Positions 24,811 to 37,400 of a DNA stretch of 64,000 nt are shown here, in pieces; the stretch's first letter is position 1, and each line of letters begins with the position of its first letter. Both the position numbers and the translations under genes were made by a program. The notes beneath the pieces are model-generated. The model was not told where the DNA came from, did no database searches, and saw only the letters and a list, made by a program, of their open reading frames with translations. The stretch comes from Cryptomeria japonica (Eukaryota; Streptophyta; Pinopsida; Cupressales; Cupressaceae), in contig NC_081413.1 in assembly GCF_030272615.1 (NCBI RefSeq), forward strand, positions 552,323,136 to 552,387,135, written 5' to 3'.

Positions 24811-25300
24811 CCAAACTTCCGTGCTCTTTCCACCTTTGGCCCAAATTACAATCGATGGAAAATGAACCACGTTATAGATATTTTCAGGTCTACCACATAC
24901 ACATTTTCTTCCTTATCTCTGAGTCATATACAGCACAGAACACAGTCGTACAATTGAAAGGATAGGAGGAAATTATCACCTAGATACATTGCGCTTGCGT
25001 TTTTCACTTGCCAAACTTCCGTGCTCTTTCCACCATGGTGGAACCAGCTGGGGTGAACTTCTATCTTTGACAATTCATGGAAAATGAGCCGTGGGTTGTT
25101 ATAAAAATTTGAGCTGGACTGCAATTCTCTCTTTGTCCCATATTGACAACCGATGAAAAATGAACCTGGGATTATGTTAATGTGAATGGTAGTAATAATA
25201 AATTTGAGCTAAGGTGCAATTCTATCTTTTCCCCACATTGACAATTCATGGAAAATGAGCCATGGCCTCCTATAAATACCAGATCTGAAAGAGGGGAATG
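24811..25300 (+). promoter_or_regulatory. Promoter region of the NLR with repeated blocks and TATA box
   Basis: A block reading 'acttccgtgctctttccacc' occurs at about 24,818 and 25,015. A second block of the form 'gacaattcatggaaaatgag' occurs near 25,070 and 25,241, with diverged copies near 24,847 and 25,146. A TATA-type box (tataaata) lies at about 25,271, roughly 140 bases before the first ATG, which leaves room for a 5' leader. Regulatory function is inferred from position and repetition. Confidence 0.5.
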
Positions 25301-25409
25301 CCAAAGAGAAAAGCCCTTCTTATTCAGCTGGATTCATCTTCTCTAACAACGAAGATAACAGCACCACTTAGATTTTATTTTTTCTCTGTCTTATTTCCTC
25401 ACTATTAAG

Positions 25410-28400
25410 ATGGCCAAAGATTTATGTTCTTTATGCTGCTGCTCTTGCTGCAGTTTACAGTCCCCTTCTCAGCAACCTATTCAACAACAATCTCAACAAT
25501 CTCTTGTACAACCACCACCCATCTCTATCTCTTCACCTCCTCACCAGAAAAGCATTACAGGGCATTCCACCTCCTCCTCGCCTTCACAACCTTCTGAACA
25601 TGGGGGCACTGCCACTATGACCAATTTTAAGAATTTTCTGCAGAAGTTCAATGATATAAGCCAGATTGAGGGTCTAATTCCGGTTTTAGAGGAGCTATTG
25701 AAGATCGCGGTAAATTATCTACACATATGTTTTATATTGTTAGAAATAAAATCTTGTACTATAGGAATTTAGATGCAATTCTACTTTTTTAATTATCTTT
25801 TCCCTAACAACAATTTTAGATTTTTAATTGTACTATAGGAATAAATATGGTTTTGTCTTATACAGTCGGGAGAGAGGAGTGGTGGAGGATCTAATACAGC
25901 GGTAGCTTCTTATATCCATGATGCCCAAAGAATCCTGGAGATGCTAGATACACGCATTGGCAAGCGTCCTGTAACGGTGAAATTTCAATTTCAGAACTAT
26001 AAAATTAACTAGTGATAATACTCCTCTCTGATTTGCTCCTAGCCAGTTATAAATGGTTGGATGGATGTAACTCTAAACATTTGAAAGATAAATTCTTTGG
26101 CATGTCATATCTAATATATTCTCAGATAATTTCTGTACAGAAAAATCCTACGGATAGTGTAATTGAAGAGATTGAAAAAGTTTGTATAGAAGTGCTCAAA
26201 GGCTCGGAGAAAATTCCTAAAGTAGGAAGGGCACTTTGTATGTTGGGATCTGTATTAGAGAGATTTAGTAAGATGTCTGACAACAAGAGTGAATACCTTG
26301 TAGTTTTGAAAAGGATGCTTAATCTTGGGAAGCAAATTCTGCAGTTGAATGAGCAAATTCCAGAGCAGAAGCAGAAACTAAATGAGGGAATTCAGTGCAT
26401 TGTTGAAGGAAGCATCATGTGCATCTCCCAACTTGCAAGAGCCAACATTTTCAGGTCAGTTCAACTAATTTGTTGTAGACAACTTTTGTTGCTGCAAGTA
26501 ATATTTTAAACGACCTTTTAAGAATTTTTTTTTCTCTGGATGATGTTGGATTGATTTTTCCTCATAATGCTAAGAGTTTGTGAGTGTAGTTCCTAGAACC
26601 ATACTAGATAAGTGTTTGTGAATATAGTTCTCACAAATTTGAGCTAGATGATAGAACTATCCATTTTGAGTTGAAATTAGATATCATTGCTATTTGTTAC
26701 ATTCAAATACTTACTGATTTATAGATCATTTGTAGATCATTATTTCTTGTCAATGTGTTCCTCCCACTTCTACCTGTTCCCCTCCATTCCTCATTGCTTG
26801 TTTTTTCTTTCTACAAAAAAATTTAGCTGCTGCCATCATTTTCTATAGGTTTATTCTTTCTGATGAGGATTTCTTCTATTCCTAGTTTTCCATGATGGTT
26901 TATATGTAGAATCCTCCTTTGTTGCACATCCCTTTACCCTTGTAATAACAAGGACATCATAATTTGGATTTTGATCATTCCTCACAAATCTGAAATTCAT
27001 AGTCAAAAGGGTAATGGAGCGTTTCTACAACTCTTTCAAATTCATCTATGCAGAACCCCTTAAACGTTTTGTTATTGTTTGTGTGGCATAGAAATTAGGA
27101 TTCATCAAAAGATAAGTATATCAATCAAAACATTAGACATGATAGCTCAATCAAAGAAAATACTCATTGCAATGAACCTAATTCTAAAGCACATTCAATA
27201 GAGGTATGAAAATGAAGCATTCAAAAGAAAACATTATGCAAACCAGATTCAAGATTGAATACTCCTTCCATGCGGCTCCATTGTTGTTCTTTCCTCTTCA
27301 ATAGATTTGTGGATCTCACCTACAAGTGCTCACACAATTGAAAGCAAGAAGGCTCAAGAGTACTAGAAACGAAGGTTCGGTAGAAATTCAAAAAAAATCC
27401 AGGGATTGATTGAAGAAAATCATCCAATTTATAGAGAAATTGGATAAATGACAAGATTGGCATGATGCAATTCAAATGGAAATTGCAAATCAATATGACA
27501 AATTATGACAAATTATGCACTTTCCATGCACAATTTGATTGATTGACAATTTGATGACAAATTATGACACATTCTATGTCAAATTGATTTAATTATCAAT
27601 TATGACAATTTATGACAAATTGAAATGTCATTCCCATAGAATTAGGAGATGAAATAGGAGGGAAAAGAAATTAGAAATTTGAGAAATTAGAAAATTGAAA
27701 TTGATGAAAAATTAAGAATTAGAAATTGATAGAAATTAGAATTTAGGAATTAGTGAATTAATTAATAATTTTTCATTTATTAATCAATTCACAAAGAGGA
27801 ATAATTAGCCAATTAAATAAAGATTTAATTGTAATGAGAAGACCTAGGATAAATAAGTAATTTATTTAATCCTAAAGGAAGAAATGACACATTAGGTTAA
27901 ATGACTAAATTATAAAACCCTAGAAGACGAATTAGAAATGCGAAAACGAAAATTAGGTCTTGATTAAAGATAATTAATGTCATGATTTTGAATTGATAAA
28001 TGACCAATGCGACAAAATGATTTGATTTGATAAATGCGCCAATTGATGAGGAACAATGACAAATTGATCCAAATTGACATAATTGAGACAGACAATGATC
28101 GATGACAAATCGGTCGCAAAATGACAAGATTGACAAAAGGACAAGAATCGACAACAAAATAGATTGCAAGATGACAAGATTGGAAATGACCACGATCGAT
28201 GACAAATCGATCGCAAAATGACAAGATCGAACAAGACAACGATCGATGACAAATCGATCGCGTGATGACAAGATTGAAAAGAGGACAAAACCCTAATTAG
28301 GATTGACGATGTCCAAAATGATGACATTGATGATACGCAAATTGATGCGACAGGGTAAAATCGATCAAAATCATGACTAGATAATGTTGTCGACAAGACC

Positions 28401-31400
28401 AAATTCGAAGACGAGATGATTGAAGAATGTAGAAGAATGACTCGATGTTCGCAAATGATAAAAATCAAGTGCGTGACATAGGAGAAATGTTAATGCAACG
28501 CAAAAACCTAAAATGAGGCAATGCGCAAATGTTAAAGTATAATTTCGCAAGCGTTGACCATTTTTGGGTGTCTACATTTTGCCCCTCTTTAAGACAATGC
28601 GATTTTAAGCGTTGTTTCAAAGAACAATAATGAAAATTCCCCAGACAATAACAATGACATATGCATGCCCCCTCGAGGAATTGGCCGAAAACATGCGGAA
28701 AAGAGGCCAATTGATCGATAAAAAATGATAGGATCGAACAGACTGACAATCGGAGATCGGATGTATTACAGACAAGCAATTTAATGTGCACAAGACTGCA
28801 ACAAACATAAGATGGAGAAGACGCACGTCCATCTATGCAATGACAAAGAGCTATAAATGAGACCAAGAGGGTGAAAATGACTCATTTGCACTAGCTAAAG
28901 AAGAGGATTTGTTGCTCTGGACAAGGACACTTGCAGACAGATGGCGAACATTCCAACATCGGATCACCTTGGAGAACGTGTATGCACATTCAGACGATCG
29001 GAGGACGCAGGAGCAGCAATATGTATCTCGAAAACCCATGTTTTGAATTTCATGAATTTTAATGACTTACGGGACATTGCGGGGATGAGGAGGACAGAGG
29101 ATACAAAAATGGACTCCTGCGCTTGTATCATCTAGTTCTGCACTTGTGTAGGGAGTTCTGCGCTTGTTCCGCGAGACATGGCAGGGATGAGGAGGACAGA
29201 GGGAGCACCCAGTGACAGAGGCACATGCTCCTTATGACAGACAGTGGACATTATGTAGTTTGACATGTTGTAGTCAGCCTGCGAGCTATACTTAGGACAG
29301 ACAGTCCGATTTTGTACTCTGATATTATTATGATATGAAATATGAAATGCATCGATATGATTGGATGCTATATGTTATGACTTGTGTCTTATTTGTATGT
29401 ATGGATGACTTATGTACTAGTGTATGAACATGCATTTTTATTGATTTTTGATAGATTTATGAAATGAAATGGATAAAATGCTTGATGTAATATGTGTAAT
29501 GCAATTGTACTAACCAAATGGATGCAGGATGCAGCATATGTGCTTGGATATCGAGGACTAGACCGAACTGACTATCCGACCGGACGGAAGAAGTGTTAGT
29601 AAGAAGAAATGAGACAGAGGGAAATTAGAGATGATGAAAACTTGCTTTCAGTAATGCACTTTGTAGGTGAGAACCTTTATTTTTTATTTAGCAAAATGGA
29701 TGCGTAGCATCATGGCATTGAAGGCCATAGCTGAAATGCAACCCTTTTTGCGAAAGACAAACACATCACAGACAAACAACAATCACAATCAAAAGAAAAG
29801 GATCATGAACCATCCCAGTCACTCTAAATCACTCAGTGACATCATCGAGCAACATAGGGACATGATCGAAGCCAAAGATAAATCAATAAAAAGATAAGAT
29901 TCACAAATTCAAGCAAATCAAACAAACATCTTGATCTTTATTGTCAAAAGTTGAACGTGCTGATAGGATGATCATGTTGTCTGGTTTCAGGAAATGTGGT
30001 ACCCCGTCTAAGACAGGACACAGTCTGGTTTCGAGTATACCACACCCTGTATAAGACCCATGATAATGTGACAAGGACAAATGATTTTGATACTGATATT
30101 CGAGTGATAAGACAATTTTGATCAGTTTGAATGTTTGAGTTGATTGAAAAGGTTCATCTGGTTAAAGCATGATTTCATTAAAGTGCAGTGTTTGATTGCG
30201 AGTCATTGGATGTATACTCAATGATCTGTCGATGCATAAAGGGAATACTTTATTGCAGAATGCGTGTTTTTGTTTTTTGGAGTTTTACAATTTTATTTTT
30301 TTTGTTCATTTTTTTCAGGACTTTATTTGATTTTTTATAGATTTTTTCAGGACTTTATATGATTTTTAGAGATTTTTTCAGGACTTTATATGATTTTTAG
30401 AGATTTTTTCAGGACATTATTTGATTTTTATGGATTTTTTCAAGACATTTTTCGATTTTTATGACTTTTTTCAGGACATTTTTCAATTTTTATGATATTA
30501 TTTCAAATTTTGCCCCCAGTGTCTAGCAAGGAAAGGAATATGATAGGTGAATAAATAGGTTTGCTGAAATGATGGTGGATAGAGGGAAAACAAAGGCCTT
30601 TTATTATGGAGACAATATGGATGCAATTTCAAGGGCTATGGCGTGATGGGACAAGAGACTGGATATGACAATGTAAAAGTAGTGACATGGCATGAGGGAC
30701 ATGTCAAGAGGTGTTTGAAAAATATGTTTTGCATTTCATGTCCTTATGTCAGATCAAGATCAAGGGACAAAAAGAGTGTATGGATAGCGATAAGATATGG
30801 ATAGGATAAGCAAGACCAAGAATGGATAAGGGACATGGACTGAAGGTCGGGATAGGATACGGGATAGTGGCAGCAAGTTGCAATAAGCCAGGGAATATGG
30901 ATGAAAGGTGATAATAAGAAAATGGATAAATGACCAAAAGCTATGATAGACTAAAAGCTGCAAACAAGATACATGATGCTCATGAAGATCGTCAACCTTG
31001 TCAAGATCAAAGGTGGAAAGGGAAACTGGACATGAGGGACAATAGGATATGAAGGGTAATGACGTGATAGGATAGTGAAGGGCAATAGGATATGAAGGAT
31101 AATGACATGGTATGATAGGATAATGAAGGGTAATGACAGGATAATGGAACAATGAAGGACAAAAAGATATGAAGGAGGAAATCTGCCCCCAAGTGTGGTG
31201 TGCAAGAAGTTCATGGATTACACATGATGCCTGTTTGCCAGGTTTTCATCACGGTACTTGCCCAAGGCGCCTGTTTTCCAGGTTTTCACCAATGGACGAA
31301 TTATTTTTTTCTTGACTTTTTTCTTCTTTTTCTTTTTTCTTTTTTTTCACTTTTTTTTTTTTTGTATTTTGACTTTTTCAATAGAAGAGGGACACATGAT

Positions 31401-34400
31401 AGAGGATGGAAGAAGGACTCAAGCATCTTTTTTTGTTTGGATAGTAGCCTTGAAAAAAATGGACCATGACCTTTTAAAAGTATGCTCAAAGACGTTGGTA
31501 GGATAAAGACATGGAAAATGAGATGACACTAAGGCAAGGATTTACGCAAAGGATTGGATCAAAGGGATGGAAGGATGGAAAATATGCATTGGATAATGGA
31601 TAGGGTATTGGAAGAATTGGGCTTGAGCGGATGGAAATGGTGGCAAGATCGACATTGGCACACACCTTGAGGGGTGAAGGATTGATGGAGGAAAGATGTA
31701 TTTTGGATATTGAGAATTTGACGAAGGAAATGCTATGGATTTTGGGACATAAGGGCCCAAAATGGATGAAGAAGGTGATGGAGGAATAGACTTCGAAGGT
31801 TTGAATGGAGGAATAGCAATTTTGGATGCCAAGTTGGATGTTTCTTTTTGTGCTTCAAGGAGCTTCTTAGGGATCCACATGGTTTTTGATTTTTCATGCT
31901 TTTGTGGTTCCTTGGAGTGCATTGCTTGCACAAGGGATTTAGGAACCCATATAGATCTTGACTTTGCTTTATTTTGCTCAGTGGGCCTTTGTGGCCTTTT
32001 GGATATTTCTTTTTCTTTATAGATCATATTGTTCTTTGTTTTGACATGTCGATTATATTGGACATGTTGATCTTTGAATACATGTGGATTTCTAGACTTA
32101 CGAATTTTATGCTTGGCATCCAAATTGCTTGGAGGAGGGAATGAATGTTGGTGTGGACGGGAATGATATGGAGGCATGTGGGATGGATGGAAGGTTCTCC
32201 AAGATGTGTGCCTTTGCTGATGTTGCATAGGAGATGGAGGGATATAGGGACCTAGAATGGATGGAAGCGATGATGGGGAAGGTGGACATTTGGATTTTGA
32301 CTTTGAAGGGATACCAACGCCTTGAGTGTGAGCTCTGTAGCCATGACCATTAATGGAGGGGTTCTTGCTTGTGAAGGTCTACCCCTTTGCCTTTATCAAT
32401 ATCTTGACTTGTAGGAGACTCTTTTCTTTGGGAAGAAGACGCGAGTCCATTATGAGGTGGATGTGATATGAGAGAAATAATGAGATCTTGAAGTGGATTG
32501 GATTTCACCAAAGTGGAAGAACCCATTATGCATGTTGAGGGTTCATGAACATCTTGCACTAACACATTAGAATCATGAGGGGTATCAGGATCATGAGGGG
32601 AATTATGATCATGAGGGGGACTAGGATTATGTAGTGGACATGGTTCAATGACAGGCTCTTCAAGAGATGGAATGGGAGAAATAATGGGATCATCACAAGA
32701 AATGAGATCTTGGAGTGGATATGCTGGATTAGGACAAGGAGATGGAGGAACAAGTGGATCTTGTGGAGGATCTGAAGGAATGATTTGATCTTGACAAGGA
32801 GGAAGATCATTGGTATCTTCTTTAAAGATGCTTTGCTCTTGAATTTCAATGGGATCATCAGAAAGGATGGGAATATCTTGATTTTCAATGGGATTTGAAA
32901 GGATATCGTGTTCATGAAATGGAATGGGATCGTTTGGGATTGGATGAACTGGGACATCTTGATCTTGCTCGGTGAATGGAGTGCCGATAGGACTTTGGAT
33001 AGGATGTACAAGAATAGGGGAATCATTATGAGTGTCTGGGGAAATGGGATCTTGGTCAACAATTGGATGGGGTGATAAGGTTTTAGGATCTTGATCTTGA
33101 TTTGCTTTAGGACTCATTTCTTCGTGCTCTAAATTATCCTCTTGACATGAGGTTGGACTTTGGATATGCATGGAGGATTCTGACAAGGGATCAATGTTTT
33201 GGCATGAAGGAAATACACTTTGAACATTTGTGATGGATTCTGGCAAGGAATCAATGCTTGAACATGAGGAAGGGGGACTTTGAATGGGGTCCTCTAAAAT
33301 AGGTAATGGCAATAAAGTGCATGATGGCGTTGGATCTTGTATTTCTGAAGCATGACAAGGATGTGCATCATGAATTGGATTATTTTGGCAATTAATTATG
33401 GATAGCTCTTGGATAATTGCATCCTTGGGTGTATTGTTTGATGAGGACAATATAGAAGGTTCTTGTGAAACTTCTAAAGGTGTAGGGATAGATGCCACTG
33501 GAGAGTCAATTTGCTTGTTGGGAGATGAGGCATTGCTAGACATAAGTGTATTATTTTTATCTTCCTCAAAAGACTCACTTAGTCGTTTCCTTAAGAGCAT
33601 TGCAATAAGGCCAACTTTCTTTCGAGGTTTTGACATAGTTGGACTTGGAATTTGAACTTGTTTTTGATTTGATGTCATGTTTTGATTTCGAACTAAATGT
33701 TGATCAAATTGGTTTGACATGTTTGAAACTTGGCTTGGTGTGTGTTGCAACCTTTGTTTTTGAATGTTTGGTGGCAGTTGTTGACATTGATATGTTGATT
33801 GAACTTGAACTTGTTTTTGATTTGATGTCATTTTTTGATATTGAACTAGATGTTGATCATTTTGGTTTGACATGTTCAAAATTCGGCTTGGTGCATGTTG
33901 CAAGTTTTGTTTTTGAATTGGTGATTGTGGTTGTTGACATTGATATTCCACCATTGGTTGAACCATTTGTTGACATTGTATAGTTGGTTGGACATATTGT
34001 TGAAATTGAACCATTGGTTGTGTTGGTTGCATATGTTGGACCAGTGGTTGCGATGGTTGAAAATCTGATTGATAGTAAACACCTTGTTCTTGTTGTGGAG
34101 GCACATAATGTTGAAATTTATGCTGTCTCCTTTCTTGTAATTGTTTGATCATCTCTATTTGTGAGAGGAGAGCTGGTATGTCTGATCGTTCAAGAAGAGA
34201 TCTTACATCAATTGGTTCAATATTTGGATTTTGACCTGGAAATTTTCAAAACATTTTGGACATTTGAGATCTTATCTTCTCACTGTTTTTCACTTTTTGT
34301 TCGAAAATCTCTTGTTCTTGAGCTAGTTTCTCCTCTAGTTTTTGTATTTGGAGACTTATTTCATCATGATAAGTTTGATTGATATTGCCTTGTTGTTGGG

Positions 34401-37400
34401 TTGGATAGAATTGTGATTGCATTGTCGGTTGATATGTCAAACTTTGTTGCATCATTGGTGCTTGGAACCTTGTTTCAATAGACATGTCACTTATGCAAAT
34501 GCAATATTTTTGGAATTTTTCAAGGATAATATATGATATGCAACTAAATGCAAACTAAATAGATGAAATTGCAATCTATGTTTTTGGTTGTTTTTGAAGA
34601 TCTTGACAAACTTTTGAATGCAAATCTAAAAGAGACCCTTGGGAAATTGGAATGATGTCTAGACCTCAAAGGACAAAAGGACTTAATTGACAAAGGACAA
34701 GATGACAATGTCTCCCCTATATGCTTGGATACTAAGCTAGGTTTGACGAAATGATATTGATGACAAAAGGACAAAAGATTTTATAAGGTCTAGACTTCTT
34801 AACAATGACTTAGGGTTTATCAAAGATTTGGATTGCTCAAGTATGACAAGACCTAGGTTTGACACTATATGCAAAGGGGCAATTGCTATGGTATGATAAT
34901 GACTTAAGCTTAATGAAGAGACTTGGGATATGCAAATACAAATGTATGACAATGTCAACCTAAGATGAAACCTAAGGTTTAATTATGAAATAATATTACT
35001 CTTATGCAAGAGGACATATGCAAATGGATGACTTTTATTGATATGCAAAAGAAGTATGACTTAGGTGAAACTTAACCTTGATACTTTGATAATGACTTTG
35101 AAAAATGCAACCTAGGATGAACCTAAATGTAAGTGACATAAATGTTGAGACAAGTTTTTGAACAATGTTGGATAACCATGCTTTGAAGGTGTGTTTCAAA
35201 CCTTGTTGAATGTTTGTTGGATGAATGTCTCTTGTGCTTAACTTTATGTTATATTAATGTGTTTGTTCTTGAAATGGGATTCAACTTTTGACAATCAAAG
35301 AATACAAGATATTGCAATTTAGACTCAAGACAATCATACTCATTTCCACATTCCCTAGGGTAGGCAAAGACATTAGGTACTTGAGAGGTAGACTCATTAT
35401 GAGATTCAAGGAGAATACATAGATGCTTGACCCCATGGGCTCCCCTCCACGGCACTCACTTCTCAAGGCAGCCAAGCATCAGTCCCCATGGAATCTCCCC
35501 ATGGCGAACTTAGTATCTCTTCCAAGTATCCGAATTTGTCCTTCTCAAGCAACTAGAAGGGTTTTTGGCCTCTAAAAACAAGGTATGTAGTAAGGATTTC
35601 TGTTAAGCATTACTCCTTGATGTCATGCAAGCATGATTGAGACATTAAGCCCATCAAGATACCAAACAAATGTAGTCGCGCAAGCACGATTTAGACCAAG
35701 AGGCCCTACTTAGATGTTGATATGAGAAAGAGTTCAAGGGGCATCACTTCCCAAGTAACTGCAATTCCCACGTAACACTTCCTTCAAAGCTTTCGCCCAT
35801 CAGGTATTTTTTTATAGTGAGTTAGAATGCCAAGGAATTCTAGCCATACTCACTTTGGGTCGTCCCCTTCTCACGATTATCACTTGCTTGCTAAAGAAAA
35901 GTGGTCGGGAAGGCAGGCCCTCTAATGGAGACAAACAATCAACAAGACAAGCATGGTATCGAAGATCTGGATTTCTGATCACCCTTTGAAGGATGAGAGC
36001 ATACTCTCCTACTCCAATGTCACACTTAACAAACAAAACAAACAAGAGTTCATTTCCACCTACTTATAAATCACTAAATGCCTAATTAAAAATCAAACAC
36101 ACGATTTGGTTGTTTCTCCAAGGCAACCTGCAAAACACATGTCAGAAGTTTGATTTGTTGTCTTTGACCATCAAATTTGCATAACACATGTTAGTAGTTT
36201 GATTTTAGTCTTTGTCATGCGTACGCCAAGATCCTGCACCAACAATTAGTACCAAAATCCAAAACACAGATGATCTGATTTATGAAAACTATCAAAATTT
36301 CAGTCCACTTCGAGAAGGCATAACTTTCTCATCCTAGCTCCGAATTACAAACTGTTTGATGCGTTGGAAAGGTATTCAAATAATCTAGAACCAAATTTCA
36401 GAAACATCAATGATATCTCATCATGTTTATGGGCACCATATTTATCTAGAAATGCACCGAAGACCCTCAAAATTTTCAAGTAAAAACTGCATTTTTTACC
36501 TCTGTTCTGGACTTTACACAGGCGCAGAAGACATGACACAGGTGCAAGATGTCTGACACAAGCGCAGAATGTCTTGACACAGGTGCAAGACTCTTCAACA
36601 CAGGCGCAGAATGCTTCACATAGGCGCAGGATGTGTCCAGAATGCACTGCACGGCTCTGTTTTTGAGTTTTTGACCTGCAAATCAGCTTAGAAGCACTCC
36701 AAAACACAGTAGAGGGATCAGAAGGTTAGTATTCACGTCAGGTTCACCAGTTAATGTGGCATAGAAATTAGGATTCATCAAAAGATAAGTATATCAATCA
36801 AAACATTAGACATGATAGCTCAATCAAAGAAAATACTCATTGCAATGAACCTAATTCTAAAGCACATTCAATAGAGGTATGAAAATGAAGCATTCAAAAG
36901 AAAACATTATGCAAACCAGATTCAAGATTGAATACTCCTTCCATGCGGCTCCATTGTTGTTCTTTCCTCTTCAATAGATTTGTGGATCTCACCTACAAGT
37001 GCTCACACAATTGAAAGCAAGAAGGCTCAAGAGTACTAGAAACGAAGGTTCGGTAGAAATTCAAAAAAAATCCAGGGATTGATTGAAGAAAATCATCCAA
37101 TTTATAGAGAAATTGGATAAATGACAAGATTGGCATGATGCAATTCAAATGGAAATTGCAAATCAATATGATAAATTATGACAAATTATGCACTTTCCAT
37201 GCACAATTTGATTGATTGACAATTTGATGACAAATTATGACACATTCTATGTCAAATTGATTTAATTATCAATTATGACAATTTATGACAAATTGAAATG
37301 TCATTCCCATAGAATTAGGAGATGAAATAGGAGGGAAAAGAAATTAGAAATTTGAGAAATTAGAAAATTGAAATTGATGAAAAATTAAGAATTAGAAATT

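Noticed and set aside
24631-24957. 108-residue + strand frame upstream of the NLR
   Set aside because: No recognised domain and it overlaps duplicated promoter blocks; treated as upstream regulatory DNA.
27897-28468. Minus-strand frames of 91-162 residues, repeated at 37,570-38,141
   Set aside because: They lie in the LTRs and translate tandem LTR repeats; two near-identical copies reflect the LTR pair, not a duplicated gene.
31200-31506. Plus-strand Phe-rich frames of 82-89 residues
   Set aside because: They translate a polypyrimidine tract (31,305-31,372); membrane-like appearance is due to T runs.
33398-33983. Plus-strand frames of 85 and 114 residues
   Set aside because: Shadows of the 600-residue minus-strand frame of the LTR element.
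36345-36707. Cys-rich 120-residue minus-strand frame
   Set aside because: Its Cys-Ala-Cys pattern comes from the leader minisatellite rather than from a conserved cysteine-rich peptide.
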